Assembly (NCBI RefSeq): GCF_008274695.1
Contig: NZ_VTOU01000002.1
Span: 496,001 to 560,000 of the forward strand
DNA: 64,000 nucleotides
Source: Sphingomonas montanisoli
Lineage (GTDB): Bacteria > Pseudomonadota > Alphaproteobacteria > Sphingomonadales > Sphingomonadaceae
Direction of reading: 5' to 3'
The notes under the pieces are model-generated. The model saw nothing but the letters and a program-made list of their open reading frames with translations, was not told the DNA's origin and made no database searches. The stretch's first letter is position 1; the number at the start of each line of letters is the position of its first letter. This document shows positions 9,073 to 17,561 of the stretch, piece by piece. Position numbers and translations under genes: made by a program.

Positions 9073-9957
9073 ATGGGGAAAATCGCGGGCGACGACCGGC
9101 CGATCGACGACCGGCACAGGGGTCGCAAGACCATCCTCAAATTCTTCATCCTCGTCGCGGTCGCGACGTTGATCGTGATGGGCTGCATCGAAGGTGCGGG
9201 TGCCTTTCTCGACGGACATCCCGCAATCGAAGCGAACCCGCCGCTGGCCGATATCCTGTTCACGCTCGCGGTGTTCGTGCCGCTTGCCCTGCTCGCTCTG
9301 GTCGGCTGCGCCTTTTCGCGCGTGCGGCCGCAGGTGGGCGCCCATCCGGCGCGCTGGATCGGTCCCTCGCTCGCGATGGGGGTGGGCGGCGTTGTGATCG
9401 GCATGGGCTATGCCTGGTTGCGCGGGGGGCTGAGCGGGGGCGGATCAGGTGGCGGGATCACCCTGTGGTGGTGGGGCGGCACCTTCCTGATCCTGTTCCA
9501 GACGATGACCGAGGAGGTCTATTTCCGCGGCTGGATGCAGCCGGTGCTCGAACGCGTGTGGGGCGGGGCGGCGGCGGTGCTGCTGACCGCGTTGGGCTTT
9601 GCGGTGGTGCATCTGGCGAGCGGCCCGCGTCCGCCGCTGACGCTGTTCAACATCTTCCTGGCGGGCGTCTTTTTCGGCCTGCTGACGCTGCGGTCGCGCG
9701 GCCTGCTCGCGGCCTGCGCGGCGCATTTCGCGTGGAACTGGAGCGAACAGCTCGTCCTCGGCCTCGATCCCAATCCGGGCGTCGGATCGTTCGGGGCGCT
9801 TTACGATTTCGAACTGGCGGGGATGCCGTGGTGGGGCGGATCGACCGAGGGGCTCAATATGAGCCTGGGCACCAGCTTCGTCCTGCTCGCCTTCATCTTG
9901 CCGCTGGCGGTGTGGCGCTTCGGCGCGAAGCCCGTCGCAGTGGCTCTGCCGGCTTAG
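9073..9957 (+). CDS. CPBP-family intramembrane metalloprotease (CAAX/Abi-like)
   Basis: A 294-residue polytopic membrane protein with about seven hydrophobic segments. The active-site motif EExxxR (TEEVYFRGW) is clear, followed by the second-half signatures FAVVHL and HFAWNW with their His and Asn residues. These proteases process or protect membrane proteins; substrates are rarely known. The ATG at 9073 is preferred over an in-frame GTG at 9061 because it has GTGGGGGTG upstream, but the choice is weak. Its end overlaps the convergent small gene by 4 bases. Confidence 0.85.
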   Translation: MGKIAGDDRPIDDRHRGRKTILKFFILVAVATLIVMGCIEGAGAFLDGHPAIEANPPLADILFTLAVFVPLALLALVGCAFSRVRPQVGAHPARWIGPSLAMGVGGVVIGMGYAWLRGGLSGGGSGGGITLWWWGGTFLILFQTMTEEVYFRGWMQPVLERVWGGAAAVLLTALGFAVVHLASGPRPPLTLFNIFLAGVFFGLLTLRSRGLLAACAAHFAWNWSEQLVLGLDPNPGVGSFGALYDFELAGMPWWGGSTEGLNMSLGTSFVLLAFILPLAVWRFGAKPVAVALPA

Positions 9958-10145
9958 TGCGACAGCAGTGCAGCGGTGGCGCCGAGCGCGAGGATCAGGC
10001 CCGATCCCCCAAGCGACATGGCGAAGCGTGATATCTGACCGCGTTCCATCATCGCCGGCGCGGGCTCCGCGGCGGGGCCGACATCCCAGGTCTTGGGATC
10101 GAACGACAGATCGAAATCAGATGACCAACCCGATTCGTCACCCAT
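9954..10145 (-). CDS. Small C-terminally anchored membrane protein
   Basis: A 63-residue protein. The first 40 residues are acidic and soluble (SDFDLSFDPKTWDVG), then one hydrophobic segment of about 20 residues (GSGLILALGATAALL) anchors the C-terminus. It lies divergent to the tssL operon with 167 bases between the starts, and convergent with the CPBP protease gene. Function unknown. Its position makes shared regulation with the secretion genes possible, but nothing else ties it to them. Confidence 0.6.
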   Translation of the reverse strand: MGDESGWSSDFDLSFDPKTWDVGPAAEPAPAMMERGQISRFAMSLGGSGLILALGATAALLSH

Positions 10146-10312
10146 GACGCCTACTCCTGCTACTAATCACGAAGCATTTGCTGCTTTTTCGTCCACGATA
10201 ACGTGCCTTCCGACGAACGAGAAGCTGTGCTTTAAAGAGATGGGCTGCATTTTTTCGTGGGGGATGATCGCGTGATGCAGCAATGCTTTAGTCTGGATAG
10301 GGGTATCCGATC

Positions 10313-11116
10313 ATGAGCGTGGACGGCGAGCAGCCAGCACCGAACCGGACGGTCTTTCGCCCGTCGCCGCTACAGGGGCTGAAGACGGGTGCGACTCAGT
10401 TCAAGCCCGCGACACCCGTCACCCCCACCGCGCCTGCGCCTTCGGGTGCGCAGGGGCTCGCGCACGACGATGTGCCTGCACCGGCCACCGCCCCGGTCCT
10501 GCGCAACACGATGATGGGGGCCGCCGCGCCGTTGCTCGCGCTGGTGGCGAGCGTGCGGGCCGGCCGTGCGCGCGTGCCGCTGCCTGATCTCAATCGCCGT
10601 GCCGCGGCTGCGATCGGCGAATTCGACGCGATCACGGCGGATTACTATCCCGAACCGCAATGCGCCGCCGCCCGCTATGCCTTGTGCGCGACGGTCGACG
10701 ACATCGTCGGCAACCTGCCGGGCGTCGGCGCGGATGGCGATGAATGGAAGAAGCGCTCGATGGTCGTCACGTTCGTGAAGGACGATGTCGAGGAAGATCG
10801 CTTCTGGAAATCGTGCGACAATCTGCTTGCCCGCCCCGATCAGGGGCGCGACCTGATCGAACTGCACCATGCGTGCATCGCTGCGGGTTATGAAGGCCGC
10901 TTCCATCGCGACGAGGACGGCGCCACCACGATCCGCGGCTATATGGACGGCCTTGCCGCCGGACTCGAAGCGCCGCGAGCCGGGCACCTCGTTCGCCAGT
11001 GGCGCGGGCAGAAGGCGCCGCTCACCAAGGTGGGCTTCGGGCTCTATATCGCGCTCGCGGCGCTGGCGGCCGCAGTGCTGCTGATCGCGCTCTATGTCGT
11101 CGTCGGGAGGGCGTGA
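10313..11116 (+). CDS. tssL: Type VI secretion membrane protein TssL (DotU/IcmH family)
   Basis: A 267-residue protein. Residues 1-65 are Pro/Thr-rich and cytosolic, 66-235 form the helical DotU domain (AAARYALCATVDD, DRFWKSCDNLLARP), and 240-264 form one C-terminal membrane helix. This is the standard TssL layout: an inner-membrane subunit pairing with TssM. Thr13 lies in N-R-T-V-F. In Agrobacterium tumefaciens a TssL threonine at nearly the same distance from the start is phosphorylated by PpkA and bound by Fha, so Thr13 is the obvious candidate here. First gene of a five-gene operon. Confidence 0.9.
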   Translation: MSVDGEQPAPNRTVFRPSPLQGLKTGATQFKPATPVTPTAPAPSGAQGLAHDDVPAPATAPVLRNTMMGAAAPLLALVASVRAGRARVPLPDLNRRAAAAIGEFDAITADYYPEPQCAAARYALCATVDDIVGNLPGVGADGDEWKKRSMVVTFVKDDVEEDRFWKSCDNLLARPDQGRDLIELHHACIAAGYEGRFHRDEDGATTIRGYMDGLAAGLEAPRAGHLVRQWRGQKAPLTKVGFGLYIALAALAAAVLLIALYVVVGRA

Positions 11117-11118
11117 TC

Positions 11119-12507
11119 ATGGGGCGCATCTTTGGAAACTGGTGGGTCGTCTCGGCGCTGATCGCGCTTCTCGCGATTGTCGTCCTCGCGATCGGCGCGC
11201 CGATCGTCGTGCCCGCGCTGGGGGCGCTGTGGATCAGGGGCGCGATCGTCGTCGCGGTCCTCGCGGTCTGGGGCGCGATCTCGCTCGCGCGGGTGATGAA
11301 TGCGCGCGCGGCCTCGGATGCGATCGCGGCCTCGCTTGCGGGCGGTGGCGCGGACGAGGAAGGTCGCATCCTTGCCGGCCGCATGACCGATGCGCTCAAG
11401 AGCCTGCGGGAGAGCGCGGGCGGACAGCGCGACTATCTCTACAACCGTCCCTGGTATGTCATCATCGGCCCGCCGGGCGCGGGCAAGACGACTGCGCTCG
11501 TCAATTCGGGGCTGCGCTTCCCCGTCTCGACCGATCAGTTCAAGGGCGTCGGCGGCACCCGCAATCTCGACTTCCTGTTTTCGGAACAGGCGGTGCTGGT
11601 CGATACGGCCGGCCGCTACACCAGCCAGGATTCAGACGCGGCGGTCGATGCGCGCGGCTGGGCCGAGTTCCTCGGGCTGCTCAAGACCAATCGGCCGAAG
11701 CAGCCGATCAACGGCGTTATCGTCGCGATCGGCGTCGACGAACTGATGCGCGGCGATCGTGCGACGATCGACGGCCATGCCGATGCGGTCCGCCGCCGGC
11801 TGTCCGAAGTCCGCAAGGGGCTGGGCGTCGGCATCCCGATCTATGTGCTGCTCACCAAGGCCGATCTGATCGCCGGCTTCGTCGAATATCACGATGATCT
11901 GGACGTCGAGGGGCGCCGCGCGGTGCTGGGACACACTTTGCCTTATGCCGATGGAGCGACCGCGTCGCAGCGACTGGTCGATTCGTTCGACGAACTGGCG
12001 CGCGCGATCTCCTCGCGCCAGGCGATACGCCTGTCTGCCGAAGCCGATGCGCAGCGGCGCGCGTTGATCCTGGGCTTTCCCAGCCAGATCGGGGCACTGC
12101 GCTCGCGGCTCGTCCGCTTCCTCGAACGGACATTCGCGGGCGGCGAGCCGGTGGGCGTGCTGCGTGGCTTCTATCTGACCAGCGGCATGCAGGAGGGCAC
12201 CCCGCTCGATCGCATGATGTCGGGCATGGCGGATGTCTATGATCAGCCGCGCCAGAAGGTGCAGGGAGCGGGCCGGGCCTATTTCCTCAACCGGCTGCTC
12301 GGCGACGTGATGTTCCCCGAGGCCGGGCTGGTGCAGAGCAACCCGGCGGCGCGCGCGAAGCGGCGGACCCAGTTGATCGTCGCGCTCGGCGCGATCGCGG
12401 TCGTCACGGTCATCGGCGCGGTGCTGATCATCCTCAACGCGCGGTCGCTGGTTGCCGCGGCGACGCCGGTGGCTGCGATCGAGCAGCGAAGCGAGCGCGG
12501 CGCGTGA
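11119..12507 (+). CDS. tssM: Short TssM/IcmF-type protein lacking the periplasmic part
   Basis: A 462-residue protein against about 1,100-1,200 for normal TssM. Two membrane helices (about 9-32 and 41-58) are followed by the cytosolic GTPase-like IcmF domain with a Walker A motif GPPGAGKT at 117-124, a DTAGR Walker B-type motif and TKADL. A third membrane helix is at about 417-440, then only some 20 residues. The whole periplasmic half that normally reaches TssJ is absent. The end is not ragged: the stop overlaps tagF as GTGA, so the short form looks established. The ATG at 11119 follows GGGAGGG. Longer upstream readings overlap tssL and are rejected. Confidence 0.88.
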   Translation: MGRIFGNWWVVSALIALLAIVVLAIGAPIVVPALGALWIRGAIVVAVLAVWGAISLARVMNARAASDAIAASLAGGGADEEGRILAGRMTDALKSLRESAGGQRDYLYNRPWYVIIGPPGAGKTTALVNSGLRFPVSTDQFKGVGGTRNLDFLFSEQAVLVDTAGRYTSQDSDAAVDARGWAEFLGLLKTNRPKQPINGVIVAIGVDELMRGDRATIDGHADAVRRRLSEVRKGLGVGIPIYVLLTKADLIAGFVEYHDDLDVEGRRAVLGHTLPYADGATASQRLVDSFDELARAISSRQAIRLSAEADAQRRALILGFPSQIGALRSRLVRFLERTFAGGEPVGVLRGFYLTSGMQEGTPLDRMMSGMADVYDQPRQKVQGAGRAYFLNRLLGDVMFPEAGLVQSNPAARAKRRTQLIVALGAIAVVTVIGAVLIILNARSLVAAATPVAAIEQRSERGA

Positions 12508-13019
12508 ACGCCTTCGTCTTCGGAAAGCTGCCCACCCATCGCGACTTCGTAGTACGCGGGCTCGATGCCGCCGCGCGCGCCTGGTGGGACGGCTGGTTGT
12601 CGGGCCAGCTGTCGGACGCCCGCCGCACGCTGGGCGATGCGGCGTTCGAAGATGCCTATGATCGCGCGCCCGTTTGGCGCTTCCTGCTGACGCATGATGA
12701 TGTCCGCATGGCGGGCGCGCTCGCGCCGTCGGTCGACGGGGCGGGGCGGCGTTTCCCGATCGTGGCGGCACTCTATGGCAATGTCGGCGACGATGCCGCC
12801 GCCCTGTGTGAGGACCGGCTCTATGACGGCTTCGATCAGGGTTGGCAGGTCGATCAGCTATACGATGCGCTCGCGGCCAGCGCGGTTGGCGGCGGCGCTG
12901 CTTCGTGCGAAGACCGGTGGTGGACGCTTGGCAATGACGAGTTTCCTGAGGCCACCCTGTCGGGTGAGCATCCCGAAGGGCTGTGGCGTATGATGATCTT
13001 GCCGGGTGGGGCCAACTGA
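12504..13019 (+). CDS. tagF: Type VI secretion accessory protein TagF
   Basis: A 171-residue protein of the TagF (ImpM/SciT) family. It begins FGKLPTHRDFV, has DGWLSGQL and later FPIVAALY, all typical of the family. In Pseudomonas and Agrobacterium, TagF represses type VI secretion after translation, in the latter by acting on Fha. GTG start at 12504 overlapping the tssM stop. Its own stop overlaps pppA (TGATG). In A. tumefaciens TagF and PppA are one fused protein, so this adjacent pair is the unfused version of the same arrangement. Confidence 0.9.
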   Translation: MNAFVFGKLPTHRDFVVRGLDAAARAWWDGWLSGQLSDARRTLGDAAFEDAYDRAPVWRFLLTHDDVRMAGALAPSVDGAGRRFPIVAALYGNVGDDAAALCEDRLYDGFDQGWQVDQLYDALAASAVGGGAASCEDRWWTLGNDEFPEATLSGEHPEGLWRMMILPGGAN

Positions 13020-13768
13020 TGGGCGATTTCAGCATCGATACCGGGTCTCGCACCGATACGGGCCGCGTCCGCGCGCATAACGAGGACAGCTATTGCGCAC
13101 GTCCCGATATCGGGCTGTGGGCGGTCGCCGATGGCATGGGCGGGCATGAAAGTGGTGACTGGGCCTCGGCCGCGACGATCGCCGCGCTCGAAGCCGTGCC
13201 CGCCGCATCGTTCGAAACGTTGATCGATGCGGTTTCCGACGCCATTTATGGCGCAAATGCCAAGATTTTCGCCGAATCGCAGGCCCGCGGGGCGCAGATG
13301 GGAACGACGGTCGTCGCGCTCGCGATGCTGGGCGATCGTTTCGGCATCTTCTGGGCCGGCGACAGCCGTGCCTATCTGCTGCGCGAAGGGCAATTGGTGC
13401 AGCTCACCGTCGATCACACCCAGGTGCAGATGATGCTCGACCGGGGGCTCATCAAGGAAGAGGAAGCGGCCGTCCACCCGATGCGCCATGTGTTGGCGCG
13501 CGCGATCGGCGTCGACGGCGGGATGGAGCTCGATGCTTTCGTCGATGAGGTCGCGCCCGGCGATATCTTCCTTCTGTGCAGCGATGGCCTGACCGGCGTA
13601 GTGGGCGATCATGAGATCGAGGATGTGATGCGCGGCGGCGGCTCCACCCGCATCGCCGATCAGCTTGTCGCGATGACGCTCGATCGCGGCGCGCCCGACA
13701 ATGTCACCGTCTGCGTCGTGGGCGTCACCGCCGACGAACTCGCGCTTGGCGGGGGAGCGCCGCGATGA
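13019..13768 (+). CDS. pppA: PP2C-type serine/threonine phosphatase PppA
   Basis: A 249-residue metal-dependent PP2C/Stp1-type phosphatase. The metal ligands are visible in HNEDS, ADGMGGHESG, CSDGLTG and PDNVTV. It should remove phosphate from the threonines that PpkA modifies and so switch the secretion apparatus off. It overlaps tagF by TGATG and ppkA by ATGA, so kinase and phosphatase are made from one message. Confidence 0.93.
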   Translation: MGDFSIDTGSRTDTGRVRAHNEDSYCARPDIGLWAVADGMGGHESGDWASAATIAALEAVPAASFETLIDAVSDAIYGANAKIFAESQARGAQMGTTVVALAMLGDRFGIFWAGDSRAYLLREGQLVQLTVDHTQVQMMLDRGLIKEEEAAVHPMRHVLARAIGVDGGMELDAFVDEVAPGDIFLLCSDGLTGVVGDHEIEDVMRGGGSTRIADQLVAMTLDRGAPDNVTVCVVGVTADELALGGGAPR

Positions 13769-15597
13769 ACGACGATCGCCCGCCCGAGAACGAACGTACC
13801 GTCTTCAACGCCGGCCCCGCCACGCCGCCGCGTGCGCCGGGCCACATCCAGGTCGATGACGTCCTCAACCACATCTTCCGCGTCACCCGTTTCATCGCGC
13901 GCGGCGGCATGGGCGAGGTGTTCGAAGGCATCAACGATCAGTCGGACGAGCGCGTCGCGATCAAGGTGATGCTCCCCGCGCTGGCGGCGGACGAGAATGT
14001 CCAGGCGATGTTCCGCAAGGAAGCGCGTACGCTGACGCGGCTCAGCCACCCCGCGCTCGTCCAATATCGCGTGCTGGCGCAGGAACCGACGCTGGGCGTG
14101 CTCTACATCGTCACCGAATTCGTCGACGGCACCAACCTTGCCGACGTGCTGACCACGCTCAAGCCGTCGCCGGCGGATGTGCGTGCCCTTGCGCGTCGCC
14201 TGGCGGACGGCCTGCGCGTCGCGCACAGCCTGGGCGCGATCCACCGCGATATCTCGCCCGACAACGTCCTGCTCGAAGGTGGTCAGCTCAAGGCCGCCAA
14301 GATCATCGATTTCGGCATCGCCAAGGATCTGGCGCCCGACAGCAAGACGATCGTGGGCGATGGCTTCGCCGGCAAGCTCAACTATGTCGCGCCCGAACAG
14401 CTCGGCGATTTTGGCCGCGAAGTCGGGCCGTGGAGCGACATTTACAGCCTCGGCCTCGTCCTGCTCGCGGTCGCGCGCGGGCGCGAACTCGATATGGGCG
14501 CGACCTTCGTCGACGCGGTCGACCGGCGGCGCGCGGGCGTCGATCTGAGCGACGTGTCGCCGGAACTCGTGCCGATGCTCGAACCGATGCTCGTCGCCGA
14601 TCCGGCGCAGCGGCTGCGGTCGATGGACGCGGTCCTCTCGGTTATCGACGGGGCGCGGCAGCAGCGGCGCGCCAGCGATACGGCCACTCCGATGGCGAGC
14701 TACACGACCGCGCAACCCTTCCAGCAGGGCGAACCAACGGGCGCCGTCGCGAGCAAGAGCGGCGGGCCGAACAAGGCGATTATCGCGGCGGCTGCGGCGG
14801 GCGCGCTGCTGCTCGCGGCGGTCGGTGGCTATTATGTGATCGGCGGCAAGGGCGGCACCCCCGCCGCCGTCGAGGCGCAGAGCGGTAAGCCCGACGATCA
14901 GGCCCGCGCCGCGGTCGAGGGGGCTTTGCCCAATATCGGCTGTTCATGGATCGACATCTCCGACGTCAGTGATCGGGGCGGGCAGGTGTCGGTAACGCTC
15001 AAGGGCGTCGCGCTCGACACGGCCGGCGCCAAGGCGGCGGTCGAGAAAGCGCTCGGCGATGCGGGGCTTAAGGGCGTCAACGTCAGCTATGACAACGTCC
15101 TGGTCGGTAGCCAGGGCATTTGCGAGCCGCTCGACGCGCTGCGGCCGATTCGCGAAGCGGGCAGCCCGCATATCTTCGCGCCGGGATCGAAGTTCGAACT
15201 CGCACAGACCGGCGGCAAGCTGGTCGTGCGCGTGCCGGTCGATATCGACATCGGCACCGAGGGCGCGGGGCTCGCCTTCTACGGGATCGAGCCGAACGGC
15301 CAGTTCGAGAAGATCGCGAACAGCCGCGCCGAACTCGAAGCGATCCTCCACGATCCGGGCGCCGCGATCACGCCTCTGGGCGGATCGAGCTACCGCATCC
15401 CGGTCGACACCGATCATGAGGGGCTGTCCGGCCTGCTGCTGCTCGCCGGTCGCGAGCCCTTCGACGGTAGCCTCGTCGCCGCCCCGCCGCCGATGCGCGG
15501 TGACGACTGGCGCAAGCATTTTGTCGAGGAAGCCCAGAAGAAGGGCTGGACCGCAAACATGCTCTGGTACCGCACCGTGGACGAAACGCCGGGTTGA
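13765..15597 (+). CDS. ppkA: Membrane-anchored serine/threonine kinase PpkA
   Basis: A 610-residue protein. Kinase domain about 36-295: glycine loop ARGGMGEV at 45-52, Lys67 in VAIKVM, HRD at 160-162, DFG at 182-184 and APEQ at 209-212. One membrane helix at about 337-360, then a 250-residue domain predicted to be periplasmic that I do not recognise beyond a BON-like start. It lacks the von Willebrand domain of P. aeruginosa PpkA. Thr12 sits in E-R-T-V-F, the same motif as around Thr13 of TssL, suggesting autophosphorylation to make an FHA-binding site. Last gene of the tssL operon. Confidence 0.92.
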   Translation: MNDDRPPENERTVFNAGPATPPRAPGHIQVDDVLNHIFRVTRFIARGGMGEVFEGINDQSDERVAIKVMLPALAADENVQAMFRKEARTLTRLSHPALVQYRVLAQEPTLGVLYIVTEFVDGTNLADVLTTLKPSPADVRALARRLADGLRVAHSLGAIHRDISPDNVLLEGGQLKAAKIIDFGIAKDLAPDSKTIVGDGFAGKLNYVAPEQLGDFGREVGPWSDIYSLGLVLLAVARGRELDMGATFVDAVDRRRAGVDLSDVSPELVPMLEPMLVADPAQRLRSMDAVLSVIDGARQQRRASDTATPMASYTTAQPFQQGEPTGAVASKSGGPNKAIIAAAAAGALLLAAVGGYYVIGGKGGTPAAVEAQSGKPDDQARAAVEGALPNIGCSWIDISDVSDRGGQVSVTLKGVALDTAGAKAAVEKALGDAGLKGVNVSYDNVLVGSQGICEPLDALRPIREAGSPHIFAPGSKFELAQTGGKLVVRVPVDIDIGTEGAGLAFYGIEPNGQFEKIANSRAELEAILHDPGAAITPLGGSSYRIPVDTDHEGLSGLLLLAGREPFDGSLVAAPPPMRGDDWRKHFVEEAQKKGWTANMLWYRTVDETPG

Positions 15598-15603
15598 TTT
15601 GAT

Positions 15604-15623
15604 CCTCTCCCGCCCGGGGGAGG
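15604..15623. repeat. Short family A-like hairpin after ppkA
   Basis: CCTCTCCCGCCCGGGGGAGG followed by ATTTGAG, lying between the convergent ppkA and beta-lactamase genes. It looks like one outer arm of the family A repeat on its own and may act as a bidirectional terminator. Similar single arms are at 21495 and 28253. Confidence 0.6.
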
Positions 15624-15632
15624 ATTTGAGAG

Positions 15633-16643
15633 TCAATCCAGCAACGCCATCCCGTCGTAGATCGTGCGGCCGGCTTCGGCGATGATGGCTTCGGCCTTGG
15701 CGCCGTCGTCATGGCTCTTCACGAAGATCGCGACTGCGACATGGCCGCCGCCGGGTAAGGTCAGGATGCCGACGTCGGCGCAGATGCCGACGAGCGTGCC
15801 GGTCTTGTGTGCGAAGACGGTGCGGGGTGGCAGCAGCCCCTTCACGCGCTTCGCCCCGGTGACGGTGTGTGCCATCACGTCGAGCAGCCAGGCGGTGTGT
15901 TCGGCGTCGACCAGTTGGCCGCGCTGGAGCTTCGCCAGCAGCGCGACCATCGCGTCGGGGGTCGAACTGTCGCGCGGATCGGCGATGAAGGCGGGGTCGA
16001 GCGTGCTGTTCGGCTCGTCTGGATTGTCGTCGCGCAGTGACATGACACGCGCGAGCGTCTGTGCCTGGTTCCTGCCCGCTTCGGGCGTCAGGTGCTTGTA
16101 GTCGAAGATCAGCCCCGCAACGTCGCGGTCGACGCGCTGGCCCTCGATCCCGACGCTCCTGAGCCACGCGGTGATCGCCGCCGGGCCGCCGACCATCTGG
16201 GTCACCATGTCGGCGGCGGTGTTATCGCTGCGCGTGATCGTCAGATCGATCAGGTTGGCGACCGACAGGGCGATGCCGGGATGCGGCATCGACGTGCTGA
16301 TGCCGCCCGATTGGACGCGCAGCGCGTCGTCCACCGGGATCATCTGATCCATCGTGAAGCGGCCCTGTTCGACCTGATGGAGCAGGGTGAGGACGGCTGC
16401 GAGCTTATAGGCGCTCGCCATCGGGAACGCCTCGTCGCCGTTGACCGACAGCGCCGCGCCGCTTTCGAGGTGGACCGCGGCTATGCCGACCCGGATCGCA
16501 TCCTTGCGCTGCGTGAACGCCTCCAGCCGCGCGTCGAGGCGTTGAACGATCGCTTCGCGGACCTTCGGGGTCAGGGCGGCGGGGCGCGCCTCCGCATGGA
16601 GCGGCGTGGCCATCAGGAGGGCGCAAAAAAGGCCGCCCAGCAT
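15633..16643 (-). CDS. Class A-like serine beta-lactamase with enlarged omega-loop region
   Basis: A 336-residue exported protein with a signal-like N-terminus ending near PLHA. Class A motifs: S77-A-Y-K80, S139-D-N141 and K280-T-G282. Between RVDR (170-173) and PRDSSTP (223-229) there are about 50 residues, where TEM has about 12, so the omega-loop region is enlarged by nearly 40 residues and the catalytic Glu cannot be placed with certainty (Glu188 and Glu210 are candidates). The annotated ATG lies in the loop of the hairpin that ends the petABC message. Function as a penicillinase or cephalosporinase is likely but not proven. Confidence 0.85.
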   Translation of the reverse strand: MLGGLFCALLMATPLHAEARPAALTPKVREAIVQRLDARLEAFTQRKDAIRVGIAAVHLESGAALSVNGDEAFPMASAYKLAAVLTLLHQVEQGRFTMDQMIPVDDALRVQSGGISTSMPHPGIALSVANLIDLTITRSDNTAADMVTQMVGGPAAITAWLRSVGIEGQRVDRDVAGLIFDYKHLTPEAGRNQAQTLARVMSLRDDNPDEPNSTLDPAFIADPRDSSTPDAMVALLAKLQRGQLVDAEHTAWLLDVMAHTVTGAKRVKGLLPPRTVFAHKTGTLVGICADVGILTLPGGGHVAVAIFVKSHDDGAKAEAIIAEAGRTIYDGMALLD

Positions 16644-16655
16644 CGCCGGGCGGCC
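16625..16655 (-). terminator. Intrinsic terminator of petABC
   Basis: On the minus strand, GGCCGCCC, a 9-base loop and GGGCGGCC form an 8-base GC stem followed by T6 (A-run at 16625-16630). It lies 26 bases after the petC stop. The loop contains the first ATG of the beta-lactamase gene. Confidence 0.85.
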
Positions 16656-16681
16656 CTTCTTGTTCGAGGCGGTCAGACCGC

Positions 16682-17545
16682 TCAGTGCTTAATACCCGCC
16701 CAGATGTTCCGGTACGAGAACCAGGCGAGGACGGTCGCGATCAGCAGGAAGATCATCACCGCGACGCCGGTCTGGTGACGGGCTTCGAGCTTGGGCTCGG
16801 CGCTCCACACCAGGAAGGCGGAGACGTCCTTGGCCATCTGATCCTTCGTCGCCACCGTGCCGTCGGCATAGGTGACCTGCCCGTCGGCCGCGAGGGGCGG
16901 CGGCATCGCGATGTTCAGGTTCGCGAAGTACGGGTTGAAGTGCAGGCCGTCCGGGGTCTTGGCGTCGGGGAACTCCTTCAGGAGCTCCTGACCGGCGTGG
17001 TTCTTGAACCCGGCCTGATCGGTGTAACCCGTCAGCAGCGAGTAGATATACGCACCGCCGTCGTGACGAGCCTTCGACATCAGCGAGAGATCTGGCGGCA
17101 GCGCGTTGTTGTTCGCGGCGCGGGCAGCGACCTCGTTGGCGTAGGGGCTCGGGATCTTGTCGGCCGGGGTCGACTTGCGGGTCGCGGGCTCGCCGGTCTC
17201 CGGGTTGACCGAGGGAGTCTCGGTGGCCCAGCCCTTGGCGATCGCCTTAACCTCGGCTTCCGAGAAGCCCAGATCCTTGAAGTCGCGGAACGCGACCTGG
17301 TGGAGCGAGTGGCAGGCGGCGCAGACTTCCTTGTAAACCTGGAAGCCACGCTGGAGCTGCTGGCGGTCGAACTTGCCGAGCGGCCCGTCCGAAGCGAGGT
17401 GAAGCTCCTTCGGATGCAGGTGGAACTCATGCTCGACCGTCTTGGCCGGCGGCTCGCTGACGAACGACACCGCGCCCATGATCAGCGAGTAGAGCAGGAT
17501 CCCGACGAAGCCGAGGCCGGCGAGGAATGCGATGAGACGAACCAT
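16682..17545 (-). CDS. petC: Cytochrome c1 of the bc1 complex
   Basis: A 287-residue subunit of ubiquinol-cytochrome c reductase. An N-terminal hydrophobic segment (1-28) precedes the heme c motif C75-A-A-C78-H79. The axial Met lies in NIAMPPPL. A C-terminal anchor helix (about 258-280) ends the protein. It passes electrons from the Rieske protein to cytochrome c on the periplasmic side of the inner membrane. Third gene of petABC, 16 bases after petB. Confidence 0.96.
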   Translation of the reverse strand: MVRLIAFLAGLGFVGILLYSLIMGAVSFVSEPPAKTVEHEFHLHPKELHLASDGPLGKFDRQQLQRGFQVYKEVCAACHSLHQVAFRDFKDLGFSEAEVKAIAKGWATETPSVNPETGEPATRKSTPADKIPSPYANEVAARAANNNALPPDLSLMSKARHDGGAYIYSLLTGYTDQAGFKNHAGQELLKEFPDAKTPDGLHFNPYFANLNIAMPPPLAADGQVTYADGTVATKDQMAKDVSAFLVWSAEPKLEARHQTGVAVMIFLLIATVLAWFSYRNIWAGIKH

Positions 17546-17561
17546 TGTCTTGTCTTTCCCC

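Noticed and set aside
10171-10290. Imperfect inverted repeat (AAGCATTTGCTGC and GCAGCAATGCTTT) upstream of tssL
   Set aside because: Arms are about 90 bases apart and differ by an indel; too weak to call an operator.
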